Below, piece by piece: positions 1 to 8,487 of a stretch of DNA of 15,265 bases. A program made the translations under genes and the position numbers. The number at the start of each line of letters is the position of its first letter. Positions within the stretch are counted from its first letter, which is position 1. Source of the stretch: SLRI01 sp036796215 (GTDB taxonomy: Bacteria > Pseudomonadota > Alphaproteobacteria > Geminicoccales > Geminicoccaceae); NCBI GenBank assembly GCA_036796215.1, contig DAIRDJ010000094.1, forward strand, positions 1 through 15,265, given 5' to 3'. The notes beneath the pieces were generated by a model. The model saw nothing but the letters and a program-made list of their open reading frames with translations. It was not told where the DNA came from and ran no database searches.

Positions 1-133
1 CAGCCACCCCAAGCCCTGGGCCGCAACCCCAATCAGGCCATCTGTTTGAAAAGTTTTCTAGGTATTTCATGAGCTTGGCAGTGAGCAGATGCGAGGAGTT
101 GGGCAGCCGTCGATGCAGCGGCCCAAGTGGGGC

Positions 134-223
134 TGCGGGGACCCCACGGCCCCGCAAGGGTCGGCTGCTCAACGACGAAGCAGGTGCCTACCTGCGGGGT
201 TGCGGGGTCCCCACAGCCCCGCA
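134..223. repeat. Pair of 23-bp REP-like palindromic repeats
   Basis: Two direct copies, at 134-156 and 201-223, differ at only two positions. Each begins TGCGGGG and ends CCCCGCA, so each can fold into a 7-bp GC stem. The segment between them also contains CCTGCGGGGT. The repeats lie inside the inverted-repeat element at 42-323. Short GC palindromes in pairs are typical of REP sequences, but no RayT-type transposase is in the window. Confidence 0.5.
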
Positions 224-244
224 GCGTGCCGAGCTCACCTCCGG

Positions 245-295
245 TCGGCTTGCGATCGGCTCCGGCTTCGTCGCCGGCGGTCGATCGCAAGCCGA
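245..295. repeat. Perfect 14-bp inverted repeat, 23-nt loop
   Basis: TCGGCTTGCGATCG at 245-258 is exactly complementary to 282-295. It lies immediately inside the right arm of the MITE-like element, so the right end can form a nested stem structure. No T-tract follows, so it does not look like a simple terminator. Confidence 0.6.
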
Positions 296-323
296 TGAAA
301 TGCCTAGAAAACGTCTCGGACAG

Positions 324-544
324 GCTCTTGGGGCCCGTTTGAAAAGTTGTTGAGCGAAATCAGTCTGTTGTGGAACTTGCTGTTCTGCCAGACCTGAGCT
401 TGCGGTCGTTGGGCATATGTCGGGCGGATTTGACGGTGTCCGATCCGACAAGTCATTGACGTTGCGTGGTTCTGCTTTCGGTGGGCGGCCGTCTTGACGG
501 AAAACATGTGGGCGCACGAATTGTCTCTTCTGGCTCGACCGTGT
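324..544. other. Intergenic stretch with no recognisable gene
   Basis: Lower-GC stretch between the inverted-repeat element and the ABC ATPase remnant. The minus-strand reading frame that carries the ATPase remnant stays open through here, but the translation resembles nothing I recognise after the ATPase homology stops near 545. It is probably the residue of a mobile-element insertion or deletion that removed the ATPase C-terminus. Confidence 0.4.
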
Positions 545-868
545 AGAGCGAACATGTCCTGGATGAGGTCGAGCACCTTGCGGCTCTCCTTCACCCCGAG
601 CACCTTGCGGCTCGTCCATCACCACGAACTTCTTGGCGAAGGCCGCGGCCCGGGCCACGGCCACGCCCTGGTGCTGGCCGCCCGAGAGGGTTTCGACCAG
701 CTGGTAGATGCTCTGGATGGCGGCGAGGCCGAGTTCGGACAGCTTCTGCCGGGCGCTGGCATGCATCTTCGGCTTGTCGAGCATCTTGAGATACTTGCCA
801 AGCCAGCTCTCGCACTGGATCTCGCGGCCGAGAAGGGGGTTGTCGGCGATCGAGAGGGCAGGGGGAGA
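545..868 (-). pseudogene. Sugar ABC transporter ATPase remnant (FrcA-like), truncated and frameshifted
   Basis: The minus strand encodes the middle of a single-domain carbohydrate ABC ATPase: ADNPLLGREI, then the signature LSGGQHQGVAVARAAAF, then the Walker B stretch KKFVVMDEP. After DEP the frame is lost; the continuation LGVKESRKVLDLIQDMF, which should follow directly, is in another frame. At the break the 16-base block GAGCACCTTGCGGCTC occurs twice (571-586 and 598-613), replacing the expected TAA residues. The Walker A end of the gene and the C-terminal third (H-loop) are missing, so no functional ATPase can be made. In frc-type operons this gene supplies energy for fructose or ribose uptake. 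It lies divergent from the ROK regulator gene, where an intact sugar transporter would be expected. Confidence 0.75.
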
Positions 869-1014
869 CAGCCCTTCGTGGCCTGGTTACGGCGACGGAG
901 CCCGGCTCCCGCCCGAGTTGTCGGTCTTGGTGCTCAACCCGACAATGCCTTCGGCAGGCGCAGGGACACCGGCGCCCGCGAGCGGGGCCAAGGCAGCAGG
1001 GTCGAGCGAAGCAT
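869..1014 (-). pseudogene. Sugar ABC substrate-binding protein, N-terminal remnant
   Basis: A minus-strand ATG at 1014 has a good ribosome binding site (GGGAGGAAAA, about 10 bases upstream) and starts MLRSTLLP. With one frameshift it continues LAPLAGAGVPAPAEGIVGLS and then TKTDN before a TAA at 887-889. A signal peptide followed by an EGIVGL..TKTD strand is how many ribose/xylose-type periplasmic binding proteins begin. The rest of the gene, and the permease expected after it, are gone: the sequence runs within a few tens of bases into the ATPase remnant. I infer a deletion of roughly an SBP plus permease. The preserved start region suggests the promoter side of the lost operon is still here, facing away from the ROK gene. 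Confidence 0.6.
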
Positions 1015-1101
1015 GGCAGGTTTTCCTCCCTGGAACGCGGGAAGTCGTGTTCGCTTGCGGCCATGCGGCCGCATCGGCCGTCTGGTTTAGGGCCCAATAA
1101 T

Positions 1102-1118
1102 TAAATCATTTGGATTTA
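1102..1118. promoter_or_regulatory. Operator-like dyad TAAATC-N5-GATTTA
   Basis: A perfect 6-bp inverted repeat with a 5-base centre lies in the only AT-rich patch (about 1096-1125) between the decayed transporter and the ROK gene. Its position just upstream of a candidate -35 and between divergent genes fits an autoregulatory ROK operator. Known ROK operators such as those of NagC/Mlc are AT-rich dyads. The assignment is inference. Confidence 0.4.
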
Positions 1119-1122
1119 TGAA

Positions 1123-1151
1123 TTGACCGGCGCCTTGGAAGCTGACATGAA
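1123..1151 (+). promoter_or_regulatory. Candidate promoter of the ROK/ED operon
   Basis: TTGACC (1123-1128) and CATGAA (1146-1151) are separated by 17 bases; the -35 is good, the -10 weak. It lies 30 bases before the ROK start codon and 4 bases after the dyad at 1102-1118. No other obvious promoter precedes the operon. Confidence 0.3.
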
Positions 1152-1180
1152 TCGGACAGCACGCAGCGAAAGGAGCACGC

Positions 1181-2407
1181 ATGACCGGCCGCATCGGCCC
1201 GGACGGCGCCATCGGCGTCGGGGCCGAAAGCCGCGGCACCAACCAGGCCGGCGTGCGCGCCTACAACGAGCGGCTCGTCCTCTCGCTCATTCGCCGTCAT
1301 GGGCAGATCCCCAAGGCCGAGATCGCGCGGCTGACCGGCCTCTCCGCGCAAACCGTGTCGGTCATCGTCAAGGAGCTCGAGGCCGACGGCCTGCTCAAGC
1401 GCGAGAGCAAGGTGCGCGGCCGGATCGGCCAGCCCTCGATCCCTTTCTCGCTCGACCCGCACGGTGCATTCGGCATCGGCCTCAAGATCGGCAGGCGCAG
1501 TGCCGATGTGGTCCTGCTCGATTTTCTGGGCGAGGTCAGGGCCAGCCGTCGGCTGACCTATCGCTATCCGACACCGGGTACACTCGAGAGCTTCGCGATC
1601 GAGAGCATCGCAGCCGTCCTCGACAGCCTCGACGGCGACAGCCGCAGCCGCGTTGGCGGCATCGGCATCGCCGAGCCCTTCGAGATCTGGAGCTGGGCCG
1701 AGGAGATCGGTGCTCAAGCCGAGGAGCTCGCGGCCTGGCGCGACGCCGACCTCATAGCGGCGCTGGCCAACCGCTTCGACCTTTCCGTCTACGCCTTGAA
1801 CGACATCACCGCGGCTTGCGGGGCCGAGCTGGTCTTCGGCGAGGGTGCAAGATTCCACGACTTCCTCTACCTCTATGTCGGGGCGTTCATCGGCGGCGGC
1901 GTGGTGCTGGGCGGTGCGCTCTTTCCCGGCCGCACCGGCAATGCAGGGGCCTTGGGCTCGCTCCTCGTCCCCGACGGCAAGGGCGGTGCCGTCCAGCTCA
2001 TTCGCCGTGCCTCGCTCTATCTCCTCGAGGCCGCGCTGCGTGACGCCGACGCCGACCCCGAGGGCCTCTGGCGCTCGACCGAGGTTTGGCAGGGACCCCG
2101 GCCCGTCATCGACGCCTGGCTCGAAACCACGGCGGAAGCGCTCGCCATCGCCATCGTCGCCGCTTCCGCCGTCATCGACGTCGAGGCTGCGATCATCGAC
2201 GGGGCCATGCCGGAAACCGAGCGCCGGCGCCTGATCGAGGCGGTCGGCCGAGCCCTTGAGCGGCTCGACCGCCAGGGTCTGAGCCCCCTTGCCCTCGCCG
2301 CCGGCACTCTCGGCAGCTTCGCCCGGGCGATGGGTGGTGCCGCGCTGCCGCTGATGGCGAAATTCACCGCCGACCGCGAGGTCCTCTTCAAGGAGCCGTC
2401 CGCTTGA
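1181..2407 (+). CDS. ROK family transcriptional regulator
   Basis: 408 aa, probably the sugar-responsive regulator of the downstream fructokinase-zwf-edd-eda genes. The ATG is preceded by AAGGAG 5 bases upstream. Residues about 32-75 form the N-terminal winged helix-turn-helix (PKAEIARLTGLSAQTVSVIV). Residues 80-400 are the ROK sugar-kinase-like domain, with the N207-D208 pair (ALNDITAACG) and the glycine-rich FIGGGVVLGG loop at 236-245. Two usual ROK features are missing: the EIGH sequence and the Cys/His zinc cluster (CxCGxxGCxE) should follow GRTGNAGALG but do not, and only one cysteine (C213) lies in that part. It therefore probably binds sugar or sugar phosphate without zinc and is unlikely to be a kinase. 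It is first in the operon and close to a dyad, so autoregulation is likely. The effector is not readable from sequence. Confidence 0.9.
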   Translation: MTGRIGPDGAIGVGAESRGTNQAGVRAYNERLVLSLIRRHGQIPKAEIARLTGLSAQTVSVIVKELEADGLLKRESKVRGRIGQPSIPFSLDPHGAFGIGLKIGRRSADVVLLDFLGEVRASRRLTYRYPTPGTLESFAIESIAAVLDSLDGDSRSRVGGIGIAEPFEIWSWAEEIGAQAEELAAWRDADLIAALANRFDLSVYALNDITAACGAELVFGEGARFHDFLYLYVGAFIGGGVVLGGALFPGRTGNAGALGSLLVPDGKGGAVQLIRRASLYLLEAALRDADADPEGLWRSTEVWQGPRPVIDAWLETTAEALAIAIVAASAVIDVEAAIIDGAMPETERRRLIEAVGRALERLDRQGLSPLALAAGTLGSFARAMGGAALPLMAKFTADREVLFKEPSA

Positions 2408-2474
2408 CCACCCGGCCTTCTGATTGCCGCTCGACGCTGCTAGGCTTCGCGCCGCCAACCAGGGAGCGAGACCC

Positions 2475-3434
2475 GTGACCGACGTCGTCTGCTTCGGCGA
2501 TCTCCTGATCGATTTCGTGCCGACCGAGAGCGGCCTGCCGCTCGCCGAGGTCGAGACCTTCAGGCGCGCGCCCGGCGGGGCCGCCGCCAATGTCGCCGTC
2601 GGCCTCGCCCGCCTGGGTGCGAAGAGTGCCTTCATGGGCAAGGTCGGGGACGACGTCTTCGGCCACCTGCTCGCCAGGACACTCGCCGACGAAGGCGTCG
2701 ACATCGGCCCCCTGCGCTTCGACGACCGGGCCAGGACAGCACTCGCCTTCGTCAGCCTCAAGGCCGATGGCGAGCGCGACTTCCTCTTCTACCGGCACCC
2801 CTCCGCCGACATGCTCTTCACCAAGGACGAGGTCGACGAGGCGGCAATCGCAGCGGCCCCGGTCTTTCACTTCGATTCGATCAGTCTCGCAGCCCCGGGC
2901 CCCCGCGAAACCGCCCTCTTCGCCGCCGACCAGGCGAAAGTGGCGGGCAAGCTCGTCAGCTTCGACGCCAATCTGCGGCTGCCGCTCTGGGCCTCGGCCG
3001 ACGCGGCCAGGGCCGGCATCCGCCAAGGCCTCCAGCGGGCCACCATCGCCAAAGTCTCGGACGACGAGCTCGACTTCCTGACAGATTCACGCGACGCTGC
3101 TGTCATGCGCCGGGAGCTCTGGCACGACGGGCTCGAGCTCATGGTGCTCTCGGTCGGCAAGGCGGGCTCGATCCTCGTTACCCGGGAGGGCGAGCTGCAG
3201 ATCCCGACCTTCCAAGTCCGGGCGGTCGACACCACGGGCGCCGGCGACGGCTTCGTCGCGGGTCTCCTGGTCGGTTTGATGCACGACCTCGGCCGCCTCC
3301 AGGACCGCGATTTTCTCTACAGCGCCGGCCGCTTCGCCAACGCGGTGGGGGCGCTGACGACAACCGAGCGCGGCGCCATCCCGGCGCTACCGCGCCGTGA
3401 TCAGGTCGAGGCACTCCTCGCCACACCCAGTTGA
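2475..3434 (+). CDS. Fructokinase, PfkB/ribokinase family
   Basis: 319 aa from a GTG start with AGGGAG 8 bases upstream; an in-frame TTG at 2424 has no such site. It should phosphorylate fructose to fructose-6-phosphate with ATP in the cytoplasm. PfkB signature 1 is APGGAAANVAVGLARLG (32-48); signature 2 is DTTGAGDGFVAGLL (252-265), containing the anion hole and catalytic base D258. FDANLR (163-168) and KVSDDEL (193-199) are also typical. The opening GDLLIDFVPTESG and the GKVGDD segment are closer to plant/alphaproteobacterial fructokinases than to KDG kinase or ribokinase. Length is normal. It follows the ROK gene by 67 bases and precedes zwf by 37. A 2-keto-3-deoxygluconate kinase role is the main alternative. 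Confidence 0.87.
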   Translation: MTDVVCFGDLLIDFVPTESGLPLAEVETFRRAPGGAAANVAVGLARLGAKSAFMGKVGDDVFGHLLARTLADEGVDIGPLRFDDRARTALAFVSLKADGERDFLFYRHPSADMLFTKDEVDEAAIAAAPVFHFDSISLAAPGPRETALFAADQAKVAGKLVSFDANLRLPLWASADAARAGIRQGLQRATIAKVSDDELDFLTDSRDAAVMRRELWHDGLELMVLSVGKAGSILVTREGELQIPTFQVRAVDTTGAGDGFVAGLLVGLMHDLGRLQDRDFLYSAGRFANAVGALTTTERGAIPALPRRDQVEALLATPS

Positions 3435-3437
3435 GCG

Positions 3438-3457
3438 AGGCGGGTCAAATCCCGCCT
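3438..3457 (+). promoter_or_regulatory. Perfect 7-bp hairpin between fructokinase and zwf
   Basis: AGGCGGG, a 6-base loop (TCAAAT), then CCCGCCT, starting 4 bases after the fructokinase stop and ending just before the zwf ribosome binding site (GGAG at 3461-3464). No T-tract follows, so it is more likely an mRNA processing or stability element, or a partial attenuator, than a full terminator. Confidence 0.35.
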
Positions 3458-3471
3458 GGCGGAGTTTCTCC

Positions 3472-4956
3472 ATGAGCGCACGTCTCATTCCCGTCGATCC
3501 TTTCGACCTCGTCGTCTTCGGCGGCACCGGCGATCTTGCCATGCGCAAGCTCCTGCCCGGTCTCTACCACCGCGACTGCGACGATCAGATCGAACCCGAA
3601 AGCCGGATCATCGCGCTCTCCAGGGGCGACCTCGGCCGCAAGGCCTATGTCGACGACGTCGAGGCCGCCGTCCGGCGCTACACGGCCCCGGACCAGATCC
3701 AGATGCCCGTTCTCGACCGGTTTCTGCGCCGGTTCGACCACGTAGCCGTCGATGCCGCCGGCACCACCGGCTGGAAGCGGCTGGCCAGCCTCCTGCAGCG
3801 CAACGGCAAGACCAACCCGATCCGCGTCTTTTACCTCGCCACCATGCCGTCACTCTTCGGCCCGATCGCCGAAAGCCTCGCGGCGCATGAGCTGATCACG
3901 CCGCAAAGCCGCGTCGTTCTGGAGAAGCCCATTGGCCGGGATCTGGCGTCCGCCCGTGCCATCAACGATGCGGTGGGTGCCGTCTTCGAGGAGGAGCAGA
4001 TCTTCCGGATCGACCACTATCTCGGCAAGGAGACCGTCCAGAACCTCCTGGCGCTGCGCTTCGCCAACGCGCTCTTCGAGCCTCTCTGGAACTCCGCCCA
4101 CATCGACCATGTCCAGATCACGGTTGCCGAATCCCTGGGTGTCGAGGGCAGGGCCGGCTACTATGACACCTCGGGTGCGCTCCGCGACATGGTGCAGAAC
4201 CATATGCTCCAGCTCCTTTGCCTGGTTGCCATGGAGCCGCCCTTCACCTTCGATGCCGACGCGGTGCGCGACGAGAAGCTCAAGGTGCTCCGGGCGTTGA
4301 AGCCCATCGGCCCGGCCGAAGCCGCGACCCACACCGTCCGCGGCCAGTACCAGGCGGGGGCGGTCGGCGGCCAGCCGGTCCCGGGCTACCTCAGCGAGCT
4401 CGAGCGCGCGTCCTCGCCGACCGAGACCTTCGTCGTCATCAAGGCCGAGGTGCAGAACTGGCGCTGGGCCGGCGTGCCTTTTTATCTCCGCACCGGCAAA
4501 CGGATGATGGAGCGCCAATCGGAGATCATCATCCACTTCAAAGCGGTGCCGCACTCGATCTTCGGCGAGAGCTCGGGCAAGCTCGTTGCCAACCGCCTCG
4601 TGGTCCGCCTGCAGCCCGACGAGGCCGTCCGCTTCTTCCTTATGACCAAGGACCCGGGCCCCGGCGGCATGCGCTTGCGCAACGTGCCTTTGAACCTCGC
4701 CTTTGCCGATGCCTTCAACGTCCGCTACCCCGACGCCTACGAACGGCTGCTGATGGACGTGGTGCGCGGCAATGCCACCCTCTTCATGCGCAAGGACGAG
4801 GTCGAGGCCGCCTGGATGTGGATCGAACCGATCCTCGCAGCCTGGGAAGCCAGGGGCGAGACCCCGAAGCCCTACACATCCGGCAGTTGGGGCCCCTCGG
4901 CTGCCATCGCCCTGATCGAGCGCGACAATCGCACCTGGCACGAAGACGCCGAATAG
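3472..4956 (+). CDS. zwf: Glucose-6-phosphate 1-dehydrogenase
   Basis: 494 aa, the usual length. It oxidises glucose-6-phosphate to 6-phosphogluconolactone with NAD(P)+, the first committed ED step. The ATG is chosen for GGAG 7 bases upstream; the longer in-frame reading would overlap fructokinase. The dinucleotide fold begins VVFGGTGDLAMRKLLP (14-29). EKPIGRDL lies at 151-158. The active-site signature RIDHYLGKETVQN is at 179-191, with the conserved lysine K186 and H182; QNH at 242-244 supplies the catalytic histidine (H244). No truncation or frameshift. It is 20 bases upstream of edd in one transcription unit. NADP versus NAD preference cannot be told from these motifs. Confidence 0.96.
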   Translation: MSARLIPVDPFDLVVFGGTGDLAMRKLLPGLYHRDCDDQIEPESRIIALSRGDLGRKAYVDDVEAAVRRYTAPDQIQMPVLDRFLRRFDHVAVDAAGTTGWKRLASLLQRNGKTNPIRVFYLATMPSLFGPIAESLAAHELITPQSRVVLEKPIGRDLASARAINDAVGAVFEEEQIFRIDHYLGKETVQNLLALRFANALFEPLWNSAHIDHVQITVAESLGVEGRAGYYDTSGALRDMVQNHMLQLLCLVAMEPPFTFDADAVRDEKLKVLRALKPIGPAEAATHTVRGQYQAGAVGGQPVPGYLSELERASSPTETFVVIKAEVQNWRWAGVPFYLRTGKRMMERQSEIIIHFKAVPHSIFGESSGKLVANRLVVRLQPDEAVRFFLMTKDPGPGGMRLRNVPLNLAFADAFNVRYPDAYERLLMDVVRGNATLFMRKDEVEAAWMWIEPILAAWEARGETPKPYTSGSWGPSAAIALIERDNRTWHEDAE

Positions 4957-4976
4957 CTCCAGGCAGGAGACGACCC

Positions 4977-6806
<1,830 letters not shown>

Positions 6807-6810
6807 TCCG

Positions 6811-7464
6811 ATGAGCAAGCGCTACACCACCGACGAGCTCATGCGCCGCGTGCCGGTGATTCCGGTCATCGTAATCGACGAGCGCGAGAAGGCCGTCCCG
6901 CTCGCCCGCGCCCTGGTCAAGGGCGGCCTCGACGTGCTCGAGATCACGCTCCGCACGCCCGTAGCGTTGGAGGCGATGCGCGCCATCATCGCCGAGGTCG
7001 AGGGCGCGATCGTCGGGGCTGGCACCGTCCGCACGGCCGAGCAGCTGGACGAGGTCACGCGGCTCGGCTGCGCCTTCGCGGTCAGCCCGGGCTTCACCCC
7101 CCGTCTCTTGGATGCCGCCGAGGACAGCCCGTGCCCGCTCCTTCCGGGTGCCGCTACCGCAGCCGAAATGATGCTGCTGGCCGAGCGCGGCTTCGACCGG
7201 CAGAAATTCTTTCCCGCCGGCCCCGCCGGCGGCCCCGACTACCTGAAGGCCATCGCCTCGCCGCTGCCCGACCTCTGCTTCTGCCCGACGGGCGGCATCA
7301 ACGCCGCCACCGCACACCACTACCTCGAGCTCTCGAACGTGCTCTGCGTCGGCGGCTCCTGGGTCACCCCGAAGTCCGCGATCAGGATCGACGACTGGGC
7401 CAATATCACGCGTCTTGCCAGGGAAGCCTTCACCAGCGGCAAGCATGATGGCGGGGTAGGGTAG
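6811..7464 (+). CDS. eda: KDPG aldolase (2-dehydro-3-deoxy-phosphogluconate aldolase)
   Basis: 217 aa class I aldolase that splits KDPG to pyruvate and glyceraldehyde-3-phosphate; homologues often also act on 4-hydroxy-2-oxoglutarate. The (beta/alpha)8 landmarks are in place: E44 in EITLRTP, GAGTVR at 69-74, the Schiff-base lysine K132 in QKFFPAG, and the phosphate-binding PTGGIN at 159-164. The start lies 4 bases after the edd stop with no clear Shine-Dalgarno sequence, which suggests translational coupling. The C-terminal tail after AFTSGK is short and glycine-rich (HDGGVG). It is the last gene of the operon; a hairpin follows at 7480. Confidence 0.96.
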   Translation: MSKRYTTDELMRRVPVIPVIVIDEREKAVPLARALVKGGLDVLEITLRTPVALEAMRAIIAEVEGAIVGAGTVRTAEQLDEVTRLGCAFAVSPGFTPRLLDAAEDSPCPLLPGAATAAEMMLLAERGFDRQKFFPAGPAGGPDYLKAIASPLPDLCFCPTGGINAATAHHYLELSNVLCVGGSWVTPKSAIRIDDWANITRLAREAFTSGKHDGGVG

Positions 7465-7479
7465 GCCAGGGTAGGAAAT

Positions 7480-7502
7480 CAGGGGAGGCAGCGTCTCCCC
7501 TG
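7480..7502 (+). terminator. Operon-end hairpin (23-nt dyad) after eda
   Basis: CAGGGGAG and CTCCCCTG form the arms of a 23-nt dyad, extendable inward with one wobble pair to a 10-bp stem. It starts 15 bases after the eda stop and is followed by GCCCCACCATTACC. There is only a weak T-run. It lies between convergent eda and the minus-strand pseudogene, so it may act in both directions. Two similar dyads occur at 14135 and 14220. Confidence 0.6.
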
Positions 7503-7511
7503 GCCCCACCA

Positions 7512-7793
7512 TTACCTTTGGCCGAGCACCTCGAAGACCGGTTGCGGTGCGGCGAAGCCTTTGATCGGCAACGGGCCGAGTGGGGCGAGCGCGGCAGTGG
7601 CGGCGACGCGTTCGGCGGTGGTGGCGTCGAGCAGGATCTGGCCATCGGCCGCAGCGGCGGAGAGGCGGGCCGCGAGGTTGGGGACGCCGCCGATCGCGGC
7701 ATAGTCGAGCCGGCCGCGAAAGCCGATCGGCCCGACGGTCGTCGGCCCGTGGGCGATGCCGATGCCGATGTGTCCGACGAGGTCCGGCGCCTC
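7512..7793 (-). pseudogene. Class III nucleotidyl cyclase, C-terminal fragment
   Basis: About 94 codons ending in TAA at 7512. The translation GHIGIGIAHGPTTVG, then RGRLDYAAIGGVPNLAARL and later PLPIKGFAAPQPVFEVL, matches the last half of an adenylate/guanylate cyclase catalytic domain. The NLAAR stretch carries the transition-state Asn and Arg. The metal-binding aspartates and the start of the domain are absent. The fragment is joined near 7793 to a binding-protein gene in another frame, so it has no start of its own and is a remnant left by a deletion. Confidence 0.7.
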
Positions 7794-8487
7794 GGGTGGC
7801 GGCTGACGAAGTCGCGATTGCCGATCATCAGGCAGCAGAAGTAGTTCGACCAAGGCCGGTCCGTGGCGGTATTCAGGATGACCCGGCCGAAGCCGCGCTC
7901 GCGAAGGGCTTGCGGCTGTGGCGGAAAGCCGAGGAACGCGTCGATCTCACCCGCGGCGTGGAGCTCCATCGGCCCGGCCGTCGCGCCGGTCACCCAGTCG
8001 ATGTCGCGCTCGGGATCGAGCCCGACATGCGCTGCCATGACGCTCAGATGGAGATGCGGGCTCGAGCGCAGGGCCGGGACGCCGACCTGCCGGCCGGCGA
8101 GGTCGCCGATGCTGGCGATCGCCGGCTGGGCGAAGAACTCGTAGCAGCCCCGATGCAGGCCCGCGAGCACCGTCACCTGTTCCCCGTCATCGATCGGCAG
8201 GATGACCGAAGCGGCAAAAGTGGCGGTGAAGTCGGCCTCGCTCCGGCCGACCATGACGGCCCCTTCATCGTCGGCACGAGCTGGACATCGGCGAAGCCGT
8301 CCCGGAGCAGGAGCTCCCCGGCCAGATACAGAGGCGCGATGCAGATCCCCGCATCCGTCGTCAGGCGAACGGCCGTCGTCTCCAACACACCGGCGCTCGC
8401 CAGCGCTGCCGACCCGGGCCAGAGCCCGGCCGCAGCAACCGCTCCCGTCGCGAGCAGGACGTCGCGTCGATCGACCAGCCGTGCCAT
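7794..8487 (-). pseudogene. NMT1/SsuA-like ABC substrate-binding protein, frameshifted and truncated
   Basis: A start at 8487 has GAGGAGAG just upstream and encodes MARLVDRRDVLLATGAV, a signal peptide with a twin arginine. It continues through TTDAGICIAPLYLAGE and DVQLVPTMKG. Near 8255-8265 the frame shifts by a single-base indel; the true continuation is ADDEGAVMVGRSEADFTATF, then AGLHRGCYEFFAQPAI, GRQVGVPALRSSPHLHLS and DAFLGFPPQP. Homology ends at NRDFVSRHP, where the cyclase fragment begins out of frame. This fits periplasmic proteins that bind nitrate, sulfonate, taurine or pyrimidine precursors. About 230 of an expected 320 or so residues remain. No permease or ATPase partner is next to it. 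Confidence 0.75.

Larger units (their letters stand above)
42..323. repeat. MITE-like element bounded by 29-bp imperfect inverted repeats
   Basis: Bases 42-70 and 295-323 are inverted repeats of each other, 24 of 29 positions matching, with the shared core GTTTTCTAGG followed by ATTTCAT. The interior is non-coding, GC-rich and full of smaller palindromes. A 12-base direct repeat, GTTTGAAAAGTT, occurs at 44-55 and again at 337-348 just beyond the right arm. Small size, terminal inverted repeats and no transposase are what a MITE or a deleted IS would show. The right-end motif CTGTCCGAGA resembles ends I associate with IS5-type elements, but that is recall, not a search. A clean target-site duplication is not obvious. 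Confidence 0.5.

Noticed and set aside
1106..2761. 551-aa open frame antisense to the ROK and fructokinase genes
   Set aside because: It is the GC-rich antisense shadow of two genes with clear families; its translation is low-complexity Ala/Gly/Asp/Glu with no domain.
4218..4976. In-frame upstream extension of edd over zwf
   Set aside because: It overlaps the 3' half of zwf; the ATG at 4977 has its own ribosome binding site and gives the normal Edd length.
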